From Grimontia marina (GTDB lineage: Bacteria; Pseudomonadota; Gammaproteobacteria; Enterobacterales; Vibrionaceae): a stretch of 64,000 bases of DNA. The notes beneath the pieces are model-generated. The model was not told where the DNA came from, ran no database searches, and saw nothing but the letters and a program-made list of their open reading frames with translations. Shown in pieces: positions 53,108-62,267 of this stretch. A program made the translations under genes and the position numbers. The stretch spans positions 1 through 64,000 of the forward strand of contig NZ_FIZY01000026.1 in assembly GCF_900060185.1 (NCBI RefSeq), written 5' to 3'. Position 1 is the stretch's first letter. Every line of letters starts with the position of its first letter.

Positions 53108-53233
53108 AATCTGCAAAGATGTTGGGGTTAGAATAAGGCATCAAGTGAACGAATCCACGGGAGCATAGTTTCTATGTGACCGTGGTGAGTTCGCGCAGAT
53201 AACGCAGTTATCACCCCAATAGCGAAGCAGATT
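53108..53233. repeat. ERIC-like 126-bp imperfect palindrome
   Basis: The outer arms AATCTGC (53108-53114) and GCAGATT (53227-53233) and inner arms TTGGGGT/ACCCCAA and CCACGG/CCGTGG are nested in one long inverted repeat of 126 bp. The centre GGAGCATAGTTTCTATGTGA with a downstream GGTGAG closely resembles the core of the enterobacterial ERIC sequence (127 bp). Its end coincides with the stop codon of the binding-protein gene. The rest of the gap, 52983-53107, shows no gene. Confidence 0.75.
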
Positions 53234-53997
53234 TACATTTTGATATCGTAGGCAAAGTACTTCTTACGAATCTCGTCATAAGTACCGTCCGCTTTCACTT
53301 CTGCCAAAGACTTGTTGAAGATCGCCGCAAGGTCTTTGTCACGTTTACGGAACGCAGCACCTACGCCACCACCCAGTTGCAGGGTGTCACCGACTGCTTC
53401 AAAGTTGCCACCATCTTTCCCGCCCAGAATTGACGCTTCACCCACTGGGAAGTCAATCAGAACGATATCCAGACGACCACCTTGCAGATCCAGTACCAGA
53501 TCATCACCTGTAGTGTAGCGTTTTACATCAGCAATTTTGCCGAAAGTGTCGGTTGCGTGGCCATCTTGGATCGTGCCGCGCTGTACTCCGATGCGCTTGC
53601 CTTTCAGCGTTTCGGTATCAGCTGGATTAATGCCTGAACCTTTAGCAGCAAAGTAGCCACTTGGGGTGTTGTAGTATGGCTCTGAGAACAGCACCTGCTT
53701 GGCACGCTCTTCAGTGATAGACATTGACGAGAAAATTACGTCGTACTTACGGGCTTGCAGACCTGGAATGATACCGTCCCATGCCTGGATAACCCAGCTA
53801 CAGTTCAGTTTTGCGTTTTCACATACAGCGTTACCCAGATCCACTTCGAAACCAGTCAGCGTGCCATCTGGCGCTTTGTATTCGAATGGTTCATAAGGTA
53901 CATCCACAGCGATGCGTACGTCTTTCCAGTCTTTTGCCTGAACCGCTGTTGCGCCCAGTGCAGCTGTAACAGCAGCAGCAACTAACCATTTTTTCAT
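53233..53997 (-). CDS. Basic amino acid-binding periplasmic protein (ArtJ/ArgT-like)
   Basis: The 254-residue protein has a signal peptide (MKKWLVAAAVTAALGATAVQA) and a family-3 binding fold: DVPYEPFEYKAPDGTLTGFE, DVIFSSMSITEERAKQVLFS and RIGVQRGTIQDGHATDTF. The C-terminus (GTYDEIRKKYFAYDIKM) is typical of lysine/arginine/ornithine binders. It feeds the HisQM-like permease genes downstream. Confidence 0.93.
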   Translation of the reverse strand: MKKWLVAAAVTAALGATAVQAKDWKDVRIAVDVPYEPFEYKAPDGTLTGFEVDLGNAVCENAKLNCSWVIQAWDGIIPGLQARKYDVIFSSMSITEERAKQVLFSEPYYNTPSGYFAAKGSGINPADTETLKGKRIGVQRGTIQDGHATDTFGKIADVKRYTTGDDLVLDLQGGRLDIVLIDFPVGEASILGGKDGGNFEAVGDTLQLGGGVGAAFRKRDKDLAAIFNKSLAEVKADGTYDEIRKKYFAYDIKM

Positions 53998-54112
53998 CTT
54001 TCTGTCTCCTTATGGAAATATTGTCCAGATGGCGTCACTCCATTGCCATCTGCCGTATGCGTTTACACGCGTTGGGACTTTCGTATTACAAAATCGTTTC
54101 GAGTTGAATGCC

Positions 54113-54883
54113 CTAGTAAATCGAAGAGATAAATTGTTGTAACCGCTCCGATTCAGGGTTAGTAAATAGCTTAGCTGGGTCGCCCTGCTCTTCCACTAAT
54201 CCTTGGTGTAAGAACATGACATGGTTGGAAACATCACGTGCGAATGCCATTTCGTGGGTCACCACCAGCATGGTGCGGCCTTCTTCAGCAAGGATTTTCA
54301 TGACATTGAGAACTTCACCCACTAATTCTGGATCGAGCGCTGAGGTAGGCTCATCGAACAGTAACACTTCTGGCTCTACGGCAAGAGCGCGAGCAATAGC
54401 CGCTCGCTGTTGTTGACCACCTGAAAGGTGTCCCGGGTAGTAATCGCGACGTTCCCAAAGGCCAACACGTTGCAGAAAGGCTTCTGCACGCTCCATGGCC
54501 TCTGCTTTTGATACGCCTAGAACATGGATAGGCGCTTCAATGACATTTTCAAGCACTGTCATGTGAGACCAAAGGTTGAACCCTTGAAACACCATCGCCA
54601 GACGCGAACGAATACGTTGAACTTGCTTCTCACTCACCGGCACAGCTTCACCATGACGGCCGTTTTTCATTTCGATGAGTTCGCCATTAACCCAAATCTC
54701 ACCTGCTGTTGGGGTTTCTAGCAAATTGATACAGCGAAGGAAGGTACTTTTTCCTGAACCGGAAGATCCGATAATAGAGATGACATCGCCACGGTGTGCG
54801 TCCAGTGAAATCCCTTTTAGTACTTCGTGTTGACCAAAGGTCTTGTGAAGGTCTTTGACTTGTAGCGCTACTGCTTCCGTCAT
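54113..54883 (-). CDS. Basic amino acid ABC transporter ATPase (HisP/AotP-like)
   Basis: The 256-residue ATPase shows IGSSGSGKSTFLRC (Walker A), HLSGGQQQRAAIARAL (signature) and VLLFDEPTSALD (Walker B), and resembles HisP in length and in SHMTVLENVIEAPIHVLG. It is first in the operon ATPase, binding protein, permeases. Its upstream 374-bp region is shared with the divergent solute-binding gene. Confidence 0.93.
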   Translation of the reverse strand: MTEAVALQVKDLHKTFGQHEVLKGISLDAHRGDVISIIGSSGSGKSTFLRCINLLETPTAGEIWVNGELIEMKNGRHGEAVPVSEKQVQRIRSRLAMVFQGFNLWSHMTVLENVIEAPIHVLGVSKAEAMERAEAFLQRVGLWERRDYYPGHLSGGQQQRAAIARALAVEPEVLLFDEPTSALDPELVGEVLNVMKILAEEGRTMLVVTHEMAFARDVSNHVMFLHQGLVEEQGDPAKLFTNPESERLQQFISSIY

Positions 54884-55257
54884 GCGCTTGACTCCTGTCT
54901 TTCTATTTTCACGCCGAGCTTCGTTTGAGTGCCCGCATCTTAATAAAGATGGTTTAGGCTCTCTGGTTTATGTGGCTGAGTGGTACGGAGTTCAGCGTAT
55001 CTATGACGTAAATTGTCATTTTTCACCGTGCCACAACACATTTCACTACTGATGCTCGTTTCTCTGAAAATAACATCCATCAGTTTCAACAGCAACAATT
55101 TGTTAACCTTTAAGTGAATAAAAAACAAGTCATTTTTAATGCATAATTAAACACAACAAGTGCTTTATCAAGAGTTCGAAGCGATTGATGGTTTTGGGTG
55201 GTTAGTGTAGGGTGTGTTTCGATAAAAACTTGCTTGTAGATTAATATCGAGAGAGCT
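54884..55257. other. Intergenic region without a gene
   Basis: This divergent gap holds the promoters of the ABC operon and of the solute-binding gene. It is AT-rich around 55090-55160. An AATGCATAATTAAA stretch faintly resembles half of an ArgR box but is not convincing. No RNA gene or ORF of note was found. Confidence 0.5.
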
Positions 55258-56907
55258 ATGTTGCCACGCTTGCTGACCCTGTGTTTCGCGCTCATCTCAT
55301 TCGCCAGCTCAGCCACGACAAATACACTTACCATCATTCCTGAGCTATCGAGCGGCTTTGTCAGAAACTACAACCCTTTCCGCGCCGATACACTGGCGAC
55401 GACGAAAGACTTTATCTTCGAGCCGCTGATGGTTTTTGAGGAGGGTGTCGTACACTTCCGCCTCGCCAAGAGCTATACCTTATCCCCCGACCTTAAAGGC
55501 ATTCTTCTTACCCTACGTGACGGCATTAAATGGTCTGATGGAACCCCATTCAGCGCCGATGATGTGGTGTACAGTCTTTCACTACTCCAAAGTGAACCCA
55601 AACTGGATTACAATTCACTCGGTGACTGGATTGAGCGTATCGAAAAACATAATGAAAATGAGGTATACGTCTCGTTAAGTCGCCCCAATGCCCAGATCGC
55701 CCATCGTTTGCAGGAAGCTATTATTGTCCCTAAACACCAGTGGGAGAACATTCCTGACAAGCGCTTCTACCTCAATGCCCAGCCTGTCGGCACTGGACCT
55801 TTTACCGATATAAAAGCCTTTAGCAGCAATAACATCGTTCAATGCCGTAATCCGCACTATTGGCAGCAGGATGAACTCAAGGTTGATTGCATCCGCTACC
55901 CACAGGTAAAAAGCAACGACGAGCTCATCAGCCGTCTCAGTAACGGAGAATTTGACTGGGCGAGCGCCTTTATTCCAGATATTGAACGTAATTACGCTTC
56001 CTACTCGCGCGATTACCATTACCACCACAAACCATCGACCGTTGTCAGCCTGATGTTTAACTTCAAACATCCAAATGAACAAATACGAAAAGTTATTCAG
56101 GACGTGCGCTTCCGCCGTGCTGTGTCGATGAGCCTTGCCCGGGAACTTTTAACTGATATTGCAGTTTTTGGGCAAGGTGAAAAAGCCGCTTTTGCTAGTG
56201 GAATGGAATCAAAATTTGAGGATTGGGTACCAAATTCGGCCGCCGAGCAGCATCTTTACTACATTCGCTCTCATCCCAAGGCTGCATCGCGCCTGCTCGA
56301 CGAGTTAGGTTTGAAAGATTTCGATGGCGACAGGTTCCGTGAGTTACCATCAGGAGAGCCACTGACACTGCAGATCATCGCACCTCACGGTTGGAGCGAT
56401 TTTATCTCGGCCTCCAATGTGGCTGCGGAGATGTTTGCTGCGGTAGGCCTTCGCGTGAAAATAGAAGTTTTGCCATTTCCTGAATACGAAGCCCGTATGG
56501 CTAATGCGAGCTATGATCTGGGTATCACGAACTATTTCTCTGGCCTGACACCGTTCAAGTACTTTAACTCAGCATTTAACAGCGCCTATCAAACGCCTAC
56601 CTCTCCGCGGTTTGCGCAGCACTATTTTAGAGATAAGGAAGTCGATGGACTACTGGCTGACTTCCTGCTTCAAACTGATCCTCAAAAACAACGTGACATT
56701 ATAACCAATCTCCACCTTCGCGTTGCCGAACAGCAGGTCACTGTGCCGCTTTATTACAAACTGGAAACCGTTGAGTTCACCACTACCCGTTACAAAGGCT
56801 GGCGAAAGCACGCTGATGGTTCTCCAAATGTACCGCCGATTTGGTATACCGAAAGGCCAAGGCTTATCCAACTTCTGGAACTGGAACCAGTAGTAAGCGC
56901 TAAATAG
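55258..56907 (+). CDS. Orphan family-5 solute-binding protein (peptide/oligosaccharide type)
   Basis: The 549-residue periplasmic protein has a signal peptide (MLPRLLTLCFALISFASS) and the SBP_bac_5 fold: TLRDGIKWSDGTPFSADDVVY near residue 90, GTGPFTDIKAF and MFNFKHPNEQIRKV. In Vibrio related proteins bind chitin oligosaccharides or oligopeptides. No permease or ATPase genes adjoin it, so it must feed a transporter elsewhere or act as a sensor partner. A terminator follows directly. Confidence 0.85.
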   Translation: MLPRLLTLCFALISFASSATTNTLTIIPELSSGFVRNYNPFRADTLATTKDFIFEPLMVFEEGVVHFRLAKSYTLSPDLKGILLTLRDGIKWSDGTPFSADDVVYSLSLLQSEPKLDYNSLGDWIERIEKHNENEVYVSLSRPNAQIAHRLQEAIIVPKHQWENIPDKRFYLNAQPVGTGPFTDIKAFSSNNIVQCRNPHYWQQDELKVDCIRYPQVKSNDELISRLSNGEFDWASAFIPDIERNYASYSRDYHYHHKPSTVVSLMFNFKHPNEQIRKVIQDVRFRRAVSMSLARELLTDIAVFGQGEKAAFASGMESKFEDWVPNSAAEQHLYYIRSHPKAASRLLDELGLKDFDGDRFRELPSGEPLTLQIIAPHGWSDFISASNVAAEMFAAVGLRVKIEVLPFPEYEARMANASYDLGITNYFSGLTPFKYFNSAFNSAYQTPTSPRFAQHYFRDKEVDGLLADFLLQTDPQKQRDIITNLHLRVAEQQVTVPLYYKLETVEFTTTRYKGWRKHADGSPNVPPIWYTERPRLIQLLELEPVVSAK

Positions 56908-56913
56908 AAAAAG

Positions 56914-56941
56914 AAAAAACCAGACAACAGCCTGGTTTTTT
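56914..56941. terminator. Bidirectional terminator
   Basis: AAAAAACCAG and CTGGTTTTTT form a 10-bp stem around ACAACAGC, between the solute-binding gene and the convergent TPR gene. Confidence 0.88.
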
Positions 56942-56957
56942 CTTTGTTCCGTTAACG

Positions 56958-58118
56958 TTACTCTTTACCCATCAACTCCAGAGTTTTAAGCCAGACATCG
57001 GCATCTCCGTTAGGGTCAAGTACTTTTAGTCGCTCATAAGCTGAACGTGCACGTTCAAACTGGTTAGTTTTCATGGCACTGTAACCTAGGATTTCCCAAA
57101 GGAAATCATCACGGCTACCGCCCATATCAATCGCCTGCTGGGCCAGATTTGCCGCTTCCTGCCAACGCTTTAGTTGGGAAGCTATTCGCACCTGCACTTT
57201 CACAAGCGACAATTCAGGTTCTTTGTTCAACACAGAAACCACTTCCCAGGCATCCATCCATTCCATCGCCTGCATGTGGTACTGGAGTTTTCGTTTCAGC
57301 ACCTCGCGGTTTACCGTCACCGCTTCTGAGTTGATACCTTGGTTTAGCAGGCGCTTAGCCTGGTCGATGTCCCCAAACATACTCGCATACTGGGACATAT
57401 TCAGGTAATCCGCTTCTGTCAGTTCAGCACCTGCTTTAGCTTCATCCTGCAGGGTTTTCAGCGCAGCACGGGCTTCACCCAAAGCCGCGTAAGATGCCGC
57501 CCTCTTACGTTGCCAGCGCACATCATGACCAAACTTGTCCTGAATCACACGTGTGGTATTGATCAGCGCGCGATGCTGTTGAAGTTGCTCCTCGCTTAAG
57601 AGCTTAATTTGCCAGATAAATTCAGGTACATCGGCATAGCGGGCAATGATGGCATTGGCTTGCGTTAACGCATCACCATATCGCTGTTCACTGAACAGCG
57701 CACGGGTATAAAGATTTTCTATGGGCTGAAAAGGCGGGAATTTCTCTAGATAGGCTTTACCATGTTGAATGGCCATTTCCGGCCTGCCGCGTTTCATTGA
57801 GAGTGACACCAGCGCACCTCGCACATCTTTCCTCAAGCTTTCGGGCAGCTTTCTGTATTCCAACGCGTTGGTATAAGCCACATAAGCGCGGTCGTAGTCG
57901 CCTTCATGAAGGTATATATAGCCAAGCAGACGTTGGTGAAGGGCTTTCTGCTCCTCATTGTCAGCGACCAAAGCTTTGGCAAGACCGGCAGCTGTATCTA
58001 CATCATCATTCGAGAGCAGGGTTTCTATACGATTTAGATGACGGGCAAAATCCGGATCACTGCCATACGCCGGTAAACCCACCAAGAAAAGAAGTATGCC
58101 AACGCCAAAAAGTTTCAT
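56958..58118 (-). CDS. Exported TPR-repeat protein
   Basis: The 386-residue protein has a signal peptide (MKLFGVGILLFLVGLPAYG) and a string of tetratricopeptide repeats over most of its length, for example LLGYIYLHEGDYDRAYVAYT, LKTLQDEAKAGAELTEAD and WEILGYSAMKTNQFERARSA. TPR solenoids mediate protein binding, so it is probably a periplasmic scaffold. I do not recognise a specific family. The ATG at 58118 has only a close-set GAGGG; upstream in-frame starts lack support. Confidence 0.8.
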   Translation of the reverse strand: MKLFGVGILLFLVGLPAYGSDPDFARHLNRIETLLSNDDVDTAAGLAKALVADNEEQKALHQRLLGYIYLHEGDYDRAYVAYTNALEYRKLPESLRKDVRGALVSLSMKRGRPEMAIQHGKAYLEKFPPFQPIENLYTRALFSEQRYGDALTQANAIIARYADVPEFIWQIKLLSEEQLQQHRALINTTRVIQDKFGHDVRWQRKRAASYAALGEARAALKTLQDEAKAGAELTEADYLNMSQYASMFGDIDQAKRLLNQGINSEAVTVNREVLKRKLQYHMQAMEWMDAWEVVSVLNKEPELSLVKVQVRIASQLKRWQEAANLAQQAIDMGGSRDDFLWEILGYSAMKTNQFERARSAYERLKVLDPNGDADVWLKTLELMGKE

Positions 58119-58215
58119 ATCCCTCAGCCAATAACGATTTGATATCTCGAATATAACGCAGATTAGACACTCTTCGCCTTTAAAAACGTCTATTTTTTGC
58201 AGGCACGCAAACATA

Positions 58216-58262
58216 TATACCGAAACATGCTAAATCCTGCACCTTCAGCTTGTTTCGGTATA
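58216..58262. promoter_or_regulatory. Perfect 12-bp inverted repeat upstream of ycaO
   Basis: TATACCGAAACA (58216-58227) and TGTTTCGGTATA (58251-58262) are perfectly inverted with 23 bp between. It lies between the TPR gene start and ycaO. It could be a paired operator or a stem-loop in the leader; the factor is unknown. Confidence 0.5.
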
Positions 58263-58339
58263 CGTGCTAGCTTTCAGTGCATGCACACGTCAAAGAAAGA
58301 AGTATATACTCCGCGCCTTCATAAAAGACTGAGATTCCC

Positions 58340-60091
58340 ATGAAAACCTATATCCCTGGTAAAGACGAAGCACTCGAAGTGTCCATTAACAACTTCGAAG
58401 CAAAGCTGAAAGCAGCTGGCTTCCACGTTGAACCTATTTCCTGGCTTAATCCAGTACCGAATGTTTGGTCGGTTCACATCCGTGATGTCTACGCGCCGAT
58501 GAACTTTACCAACGGAAAAGGCGCCAGTAAAAAAGCCGCGCTGGCCTCAGCACTCGGTGAGTATTTTGAGCGACTTTCCTGTAACTATTTCTACGCTGAT
58601 TTCTATTTGGGTGAAGAGATCGCAAAGGCACCATTCGTGCACTACCCCGATGAGCAATGGTTTCCACTCACAGATGACGACACGCTGCCGGATGGTCTGC
58701 TTGATGAAGACATGAGGGCATTTTACGACCAGGAAGAAACCCTAATGGCGAGCGATTTGATTGATCTTCAATCCAGTAACGAAGAACGCGGGATCTGTGC
58801 ACTGCCATTCATTCGCCAGAAAGATCAGCAAACGGTATATGTGCCAATGAACATTATTGGCAACCTTTATGTATCTAACGGCATGTCAGCAGGTAACACT
58901 GCAACCGAAGCGCGCAGCCAGGCGCTGTCGGAAGTATTCGAACGTGCCATCAAAAACCGCATCATTGCTGGGCGCATCAGCATGCCAGAAATCCCGCAGG
59001 AAGTGATTGCGCGGTTCCCTACCATTCAAGCTTCTATTGAAGCCATGCAGGCAGAAGGTTTCCCAATTGCGGTTTATGACGCCTCCATGGGCGGTCTGTA
59101 TCCGGTTGTTTGTGTGACACTGTTTAACCCCAACAATGGCACCTGCTTTACATCTTGGGGCGCACATCCCCGCTTTCAGGTGGCTTTCGAGCGCACTGTA
59201 ACCGAGCTTCTGCAAGGCCGCAGTCTGAAAGATCTGGATGTGTTCGAAGCGCCATCATTTCATGATGAAGAAGTGGCGGACCACCACAACCTCGAAACTC
59301 ACTTCATTGATTCTTCAGGCACGGTTTCCTGGGACATGTTCAAGTCCACGCCAGATTACGAATTCACAGAGTGGAACTTCGAAGGCAGCTCAGAAGAAGA
59401 AGTCTCCTGGTTACTGGGTAAGCTCCACGCTGAAGATGCCGATGCCTACATCGCCGATTACAGCCACTTGGGAGTGAACTGTTGCCGTGTGATTGTGCCC
59501 GGCTGGTCTGAAATCTACCCTCCGGAAGAAGTGCAGCTTTGCAATAACAATCGGGGTACCGATCTGCGTGATTCAATGTCCATGCTGTTGGCAACTGGCT
59601 TCAGTGATGAATCCGTTGAGTCTCTGTTCGACGTGCTGGAAATGTCAGACTTTGACGATAGCTATATGGTTTGCGAATTAATAGGCGTGCTGCCGGATGC
59701 AGGTACCGCTTGGAAGTCACTTACCATTGGCGAACTGAAATGTTTGCTGGCGCTGGCGATGGGCGACTTGGAAACAGCGCAGGATTTTGCCACCTGGAGT
59801 CTGGAATACAACGCGACCATCTACAGTCAGGAACGCACCATGTTTATGCGCTGCCTGATCGCAAGCCTTGAATTGGCTCAAGATGAAGCACGTGATGCTG
59901 CAGAATACCGCCGCGCATTTGGCTTTGTGTACGGTGAAAGCATCACCGAAGCGGTTTGGAGCTCAATCTGCGGTGACATTCGCTTCTATGGCCTTGAGCT
60001 TGCGAATGCCAATTTAACCTCGTTCGGTGCACATCAGAAACTTCTGGCCTCCTACGAAAAGCTTCAACAAGCAAAAGCCAACGCTGCGTAA
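58340..60091 (+). CDS. ycaO: YcaO-domain protein (S12 methylthiotransferase accessory factor type)
   Basis: The 583-residue protein is the full-length E. coli YcaO type. The ATP-binding YcaO domain (about 45-380) shows NGKGASKKAALASALGEYFE near residue 70, SNGMSAGNTATEARSQALSE in the middle and a conserved EVFERA segment. The C-terminal 180 residues are helical (TPR-like, LAMGDLETAQDFATWSLEYN). YcaO enzymes phosphorylate amide oxygens; here it is linked to beta-methylthiolation of ribosomal protein S12 with RimO. It precedes the DUF3360-pfl genes, as ycaO does focA-pflB in enterics. Confidence 0.95.
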   Translation: MKTYIPGKDEALEVSINNFEAKLKAAGFHVEPISWLNPVPNVWSVHIRDVYAPMNFTNGKGASKKAALASALGEYFERLSCNYFYADFYLGEEIAKAPFVHYPDEQWFPLTDDDTLPDGLLDEDMRAFYDQEETLMASDLIDLQSSNEERGICALPFIRQKDQQTVYVPMNIIGNLYVSNGMSAGNTATEARSQALSEVFERAIKNRIIAGRISMPEIPQEVIARFPTIQASIEAMQAEGFPIAVYDASMGGLYPVVCVTLFNPNNGTCFTSWGAHPRFQVAFERTVTELLQGRSLKDLDVFEAPSFHDEEVADHHNLETHFIDSSGTVSWDMFKSTPDYEFTEWNFEGSSEEEVSWLLGKLHAEDADAYIADYSHLGVNCCRVIVPGWSEIYPPEEVQLCNNNRGTDLRDSMSMLLATGFSDESVESLFDVLEMSDFDDSYMVCELIGVLPDAGTAWKSLTIGELKCLLALAMGDLETAQDFATWSLEYNATIYSQERTMFMRCLIASLELAQDEARDAAEYRRAFGFVYGESITEAVWSSICGDIRFYGLELANANLTSFGAHQKLLASYEKLQQAKANAA

Positions 60092-60113
60092 TAACTTTTT
60101 ACGATTTTGCACT

Positions 60114-60157
60114 GAAGAAGCCTGTGCCGGGAAACTGGCTCAGGCTTCTTCTTTTTC
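60114..60157 (+). terminator. Terminator after ycaO
   Basis: GAAGAAGCCTG (60114-60124) and CAGGCTTCTTC (60141-60151) form an 11-bp stem with an inner GCC/GGC pairing, then TTTTTC. It separates ycaO from the pfl promoter. The rest of 60158-60360 is AT-rich and without a gene. Confidence 0.85.
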
Positions 60158-60360
60158 TTCAAGCACGCCATGCGGAAAAAGTGATTAACAACCCCATTTC
60201 ACTGCAATTTAGTGCATTTTTGTGGCACATATCCCGCACCATATTTGGTAATTTTTTTTCAAAATATGAAATAAATTCGGTAAAAATGGCAATATCCTCA
60301 CCACCCATGGCGCTTTTCGCTTCTTATCACTTTCAAATTCTGTAATTTATTTTCACGAAA

Positions 60361-60374
60361 ATGATCTAAATCAA
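60361..60374 (+). promoter_or_regulatory. FNR box of the DUF3360-pflB operon
   Basis: ATGATCTAAATCAA matches the FNR consensus TTGAT-N4-ATCAA at nine of ten positions. TAGTAT at 60396-60401 is a candidate -10, placing the box about 41 bp upstream of the likely transcription start, a class II activating position. This fits anaerobic induction of pfl by FNR known in other bacteria. Confidence 0.65.
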
Positions 60375-60523
60375 ATTTACTCATAGGAGGTTTGTTAGTA
60401 TGTTTGTAACGCATTTTTGGCTCCCGGCCTCACCTCTCTCAGCAGCGCATTCATTGCTGAATAAAAGCGAAAACCCGCGGGGAGCGTAACCAGTTCTGTT
60501 TGCTTTTGTACGAAGAGGACTTT

Positions 60524-62068
60524 ATGTCAACTCAAGCTCCATCAGAGCATATCGGCGATAAGGCGCAAAGCGAGTATCAAGCTAAGCACCGACCTGCCTC
60601 AGAGTTCGCGACCCGTTCAGATTACCTGGACCACGAACTTCAAATCATGAACCCGCGCCGCTGGAAACTAAACCTTCCTGGCCGTGATTTCCGTTTCGAA
60701 CTCGAAGACCTCGTTCCTGCACTGGCGGGTACTATCGGCATTATCGCGATGTACTCCGCAGTCATGATGTCTTGGGCTGATGGCCTGACCCAGGCTTGGG
60801 ATCATATCAATCTGGGTAAAGAGTTTGCGATTGAAGTTGCACGTGTAGAGATGCTTATCCCTGCCCTGCTGTTCTGTGTGCTTGCCTCTGGTTTTATCAA
60901 CCCACGCGCTAACCTTGCCGGTAACCACGGCCCAATGATCCCGCTGATCGGTACCATTGCACTAGCCGGTGCTCACCCTCTTGCGCTTGCTCTTCTGCTG
61001 GGTATGTTCGGCTTGATGCTGAGTTACTTCAAAGGTGGCTCGAAACTGGTGAATCTCACCAGTGAAGGGGTTGCCGGCGGTCTTCTTATCTTCCTTGGTT
61101 TCACTGGTGCAATGAGCCAAATCGCGGACATCCAAACCTGGGCAAAAGGCCTTGAGTCTGCGACGGTCGCAAAAGGCAGCATGGGTTATGTTGGCCTAGT
61201 AGTTCTGGCTGTGAACGTGGTGCTTTACGCCCTACTTGCACGTATCGGCAAACGCTGGCTGGCCATTCCTGCCTGTGCTTTCACAGGGCTGATTGCAGCA
61301 CTGGCGCTCGGTGCAGGCTTCGACCTGACCTTCACCACTGAAATGGGTCTGCCTAACCTTAACCCTGTTTACTGGTGGGGTAGCACTGAGCAAGGTTGGA
61401 TGCTGGGTCTGCCAAATCTGCAGCACTTCATCGCTTCTCTGCCGTTTGCCATCCTGGCGGTAGCCATGTGGTCTCCAGACTTCCTGGGCCACCGTATCTT
61501 CCAAGAATTGAACTATCCGAAGAAAACCGAAAAAGTCCTGATGGATGTAGATGACACTATGACCATGTGTTCTATCCGTCAGATGGTTGGTACTGCGGTA
61601 GGTGGCGGTAACATCACGTCTTCTTGGGGTACTTATATGATCCCTGCAGCGATTGCGAAGCGTCCAATCCCTGCTGGTGCCATTCTGCTTGGCTGTTTGG
61701 TGATGTTCATCGCTATCCTTGGCTTCCCAATGGACATAGCAGTATGGCCACCAGTGATGCGTATCGCGCTGCTGGTGGGTGTATTCCTGCCACTGCTCGA
61801 AGCAGGTGTGCAGATGGTTCGTGAAACGAAGGATTCACAATCAGCAGGTATCTGTATCTTCGCATCAATGGTTGCTAACCCAGTACTGGCTTGGGCACTG
61901 GCAATGCTGCTCGACAACAATGGTCTCATCGGTGACAAAGCGCGCGCGAAAAAACTGTCTTTCGTAGATCGTATCGTGATTCCAGGTTCAGTATTGGTTA
62001 TCTGTCTGGTTGCTATGCTCGCGGTTGGTATGCTGGAAGATCAGTTTGGCATCCCTGCTCTTATGTAA
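60524..62068 (+). CDS. DUF3360 multispanning membrane protein (putative transporter)
   Basis: The 514-residue protein has a hydrophilic N-terminal 60 residues and then about 12 to 14 membrane segments (for example LVPALAGTIGIIAMYSAVMM, PMIPLIGTIALAGAHPLALA). A conserved GGGNITSSWGTYMIPAAIAK segment and the TSEGVAGGLLIFLGFTGAM stretch recall the half-helices of SulP/NAT-type (UraA, SLC26) anion transporters. ATG 60524 follows AGAGGA by 4 bp. It lies between ycaO and pflB where focA normally stands, and no focA is present here. An organic-acid or formate transport role is inferred from context only. Confidence 0.8.
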   Translation: MSTQAPSEHIGDKAQSEYQAKHRPASEFATRSDYLDHELQIMNPRRWKLNLPGRDFRFELEDLVPALAGTIGIIAMYSAVMMSWADGLTQAWDHINLGKEFAIEVARVEMLIPALLFCVLASGFINPRANLAGNHGPMIPLIGTIALAGAHPLALALLLGMFGLMLSYFKGGSKLVNLTSEGVAGGLLIFLGFTGAMSQIADIQTWAKGLESATVAKGSMGYVGLVVLAVNVVLYALLARIGKRWLAIPACAFTGLIAALALGAGFDLTFTTEMGLPNLNPVYWWGSTEQGWMLGLPNLQHFIASLPFAILAVAMWSPDFLGHRIFQELNYPKKTEKVLMDVDDTMTMCSIRQMVGTAVGGGNITSSWGTYMIPAAIAKRPIPAGAILLGCLVMFIAILGFPMDIAVWPPVMRIALLVGVFLPLLEAGVQMVRETKDSQSAGICIFASMVANPVLAWALAMLLDNNGLIGDKARAKKLSFVDRIVIPGSVLVICLVAMLAVGMLEDQFGIPALM

Positions 62069-62075
62069 ATACGGC

Positions 62076-62101
62076 TTGGGCAGCCTTAACTGGCTGCCCA
62101 A
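62076..62101 (+). other. Hairpin between the DUF3360 gene and pflB
   Basis: TTGGGCAGCC and GGCTGCCCAA form a perfect 10-bp stem around TTAACT but are not followed by a T run (ATTACTG). It may be a processing or stabilising element rather than a full terminator. A second small stem AGCGAC/GTCGCT lies at about 62212-62229. The pflB ATG follows 166 bp after the hairpin. Confidence 0.5.
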
Positions 62102-62267
62102 ATTACTGTTCATAACTTGGCTAGAAAGCGTAAAATCAAACGCGTTTTGAAAGACCGTTTTTGCTTTTACAGTTTTTTAATGATCGTGTACGACCACTGG
62201 CTCAACGGTGGAGCGACATCTAAGTCGCTAAGTACTTGTTTTCTTCTACTAAAAAGGTAGGTACAAC

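Noticed and set aside
55125-55160. ArgR-box-like AATGCATAATTAAA upstream of the amino-acid ABC operon
   Set aside because: Only about half of the ARG box consensus is matched, no second box, and the region is generally AT-rich.
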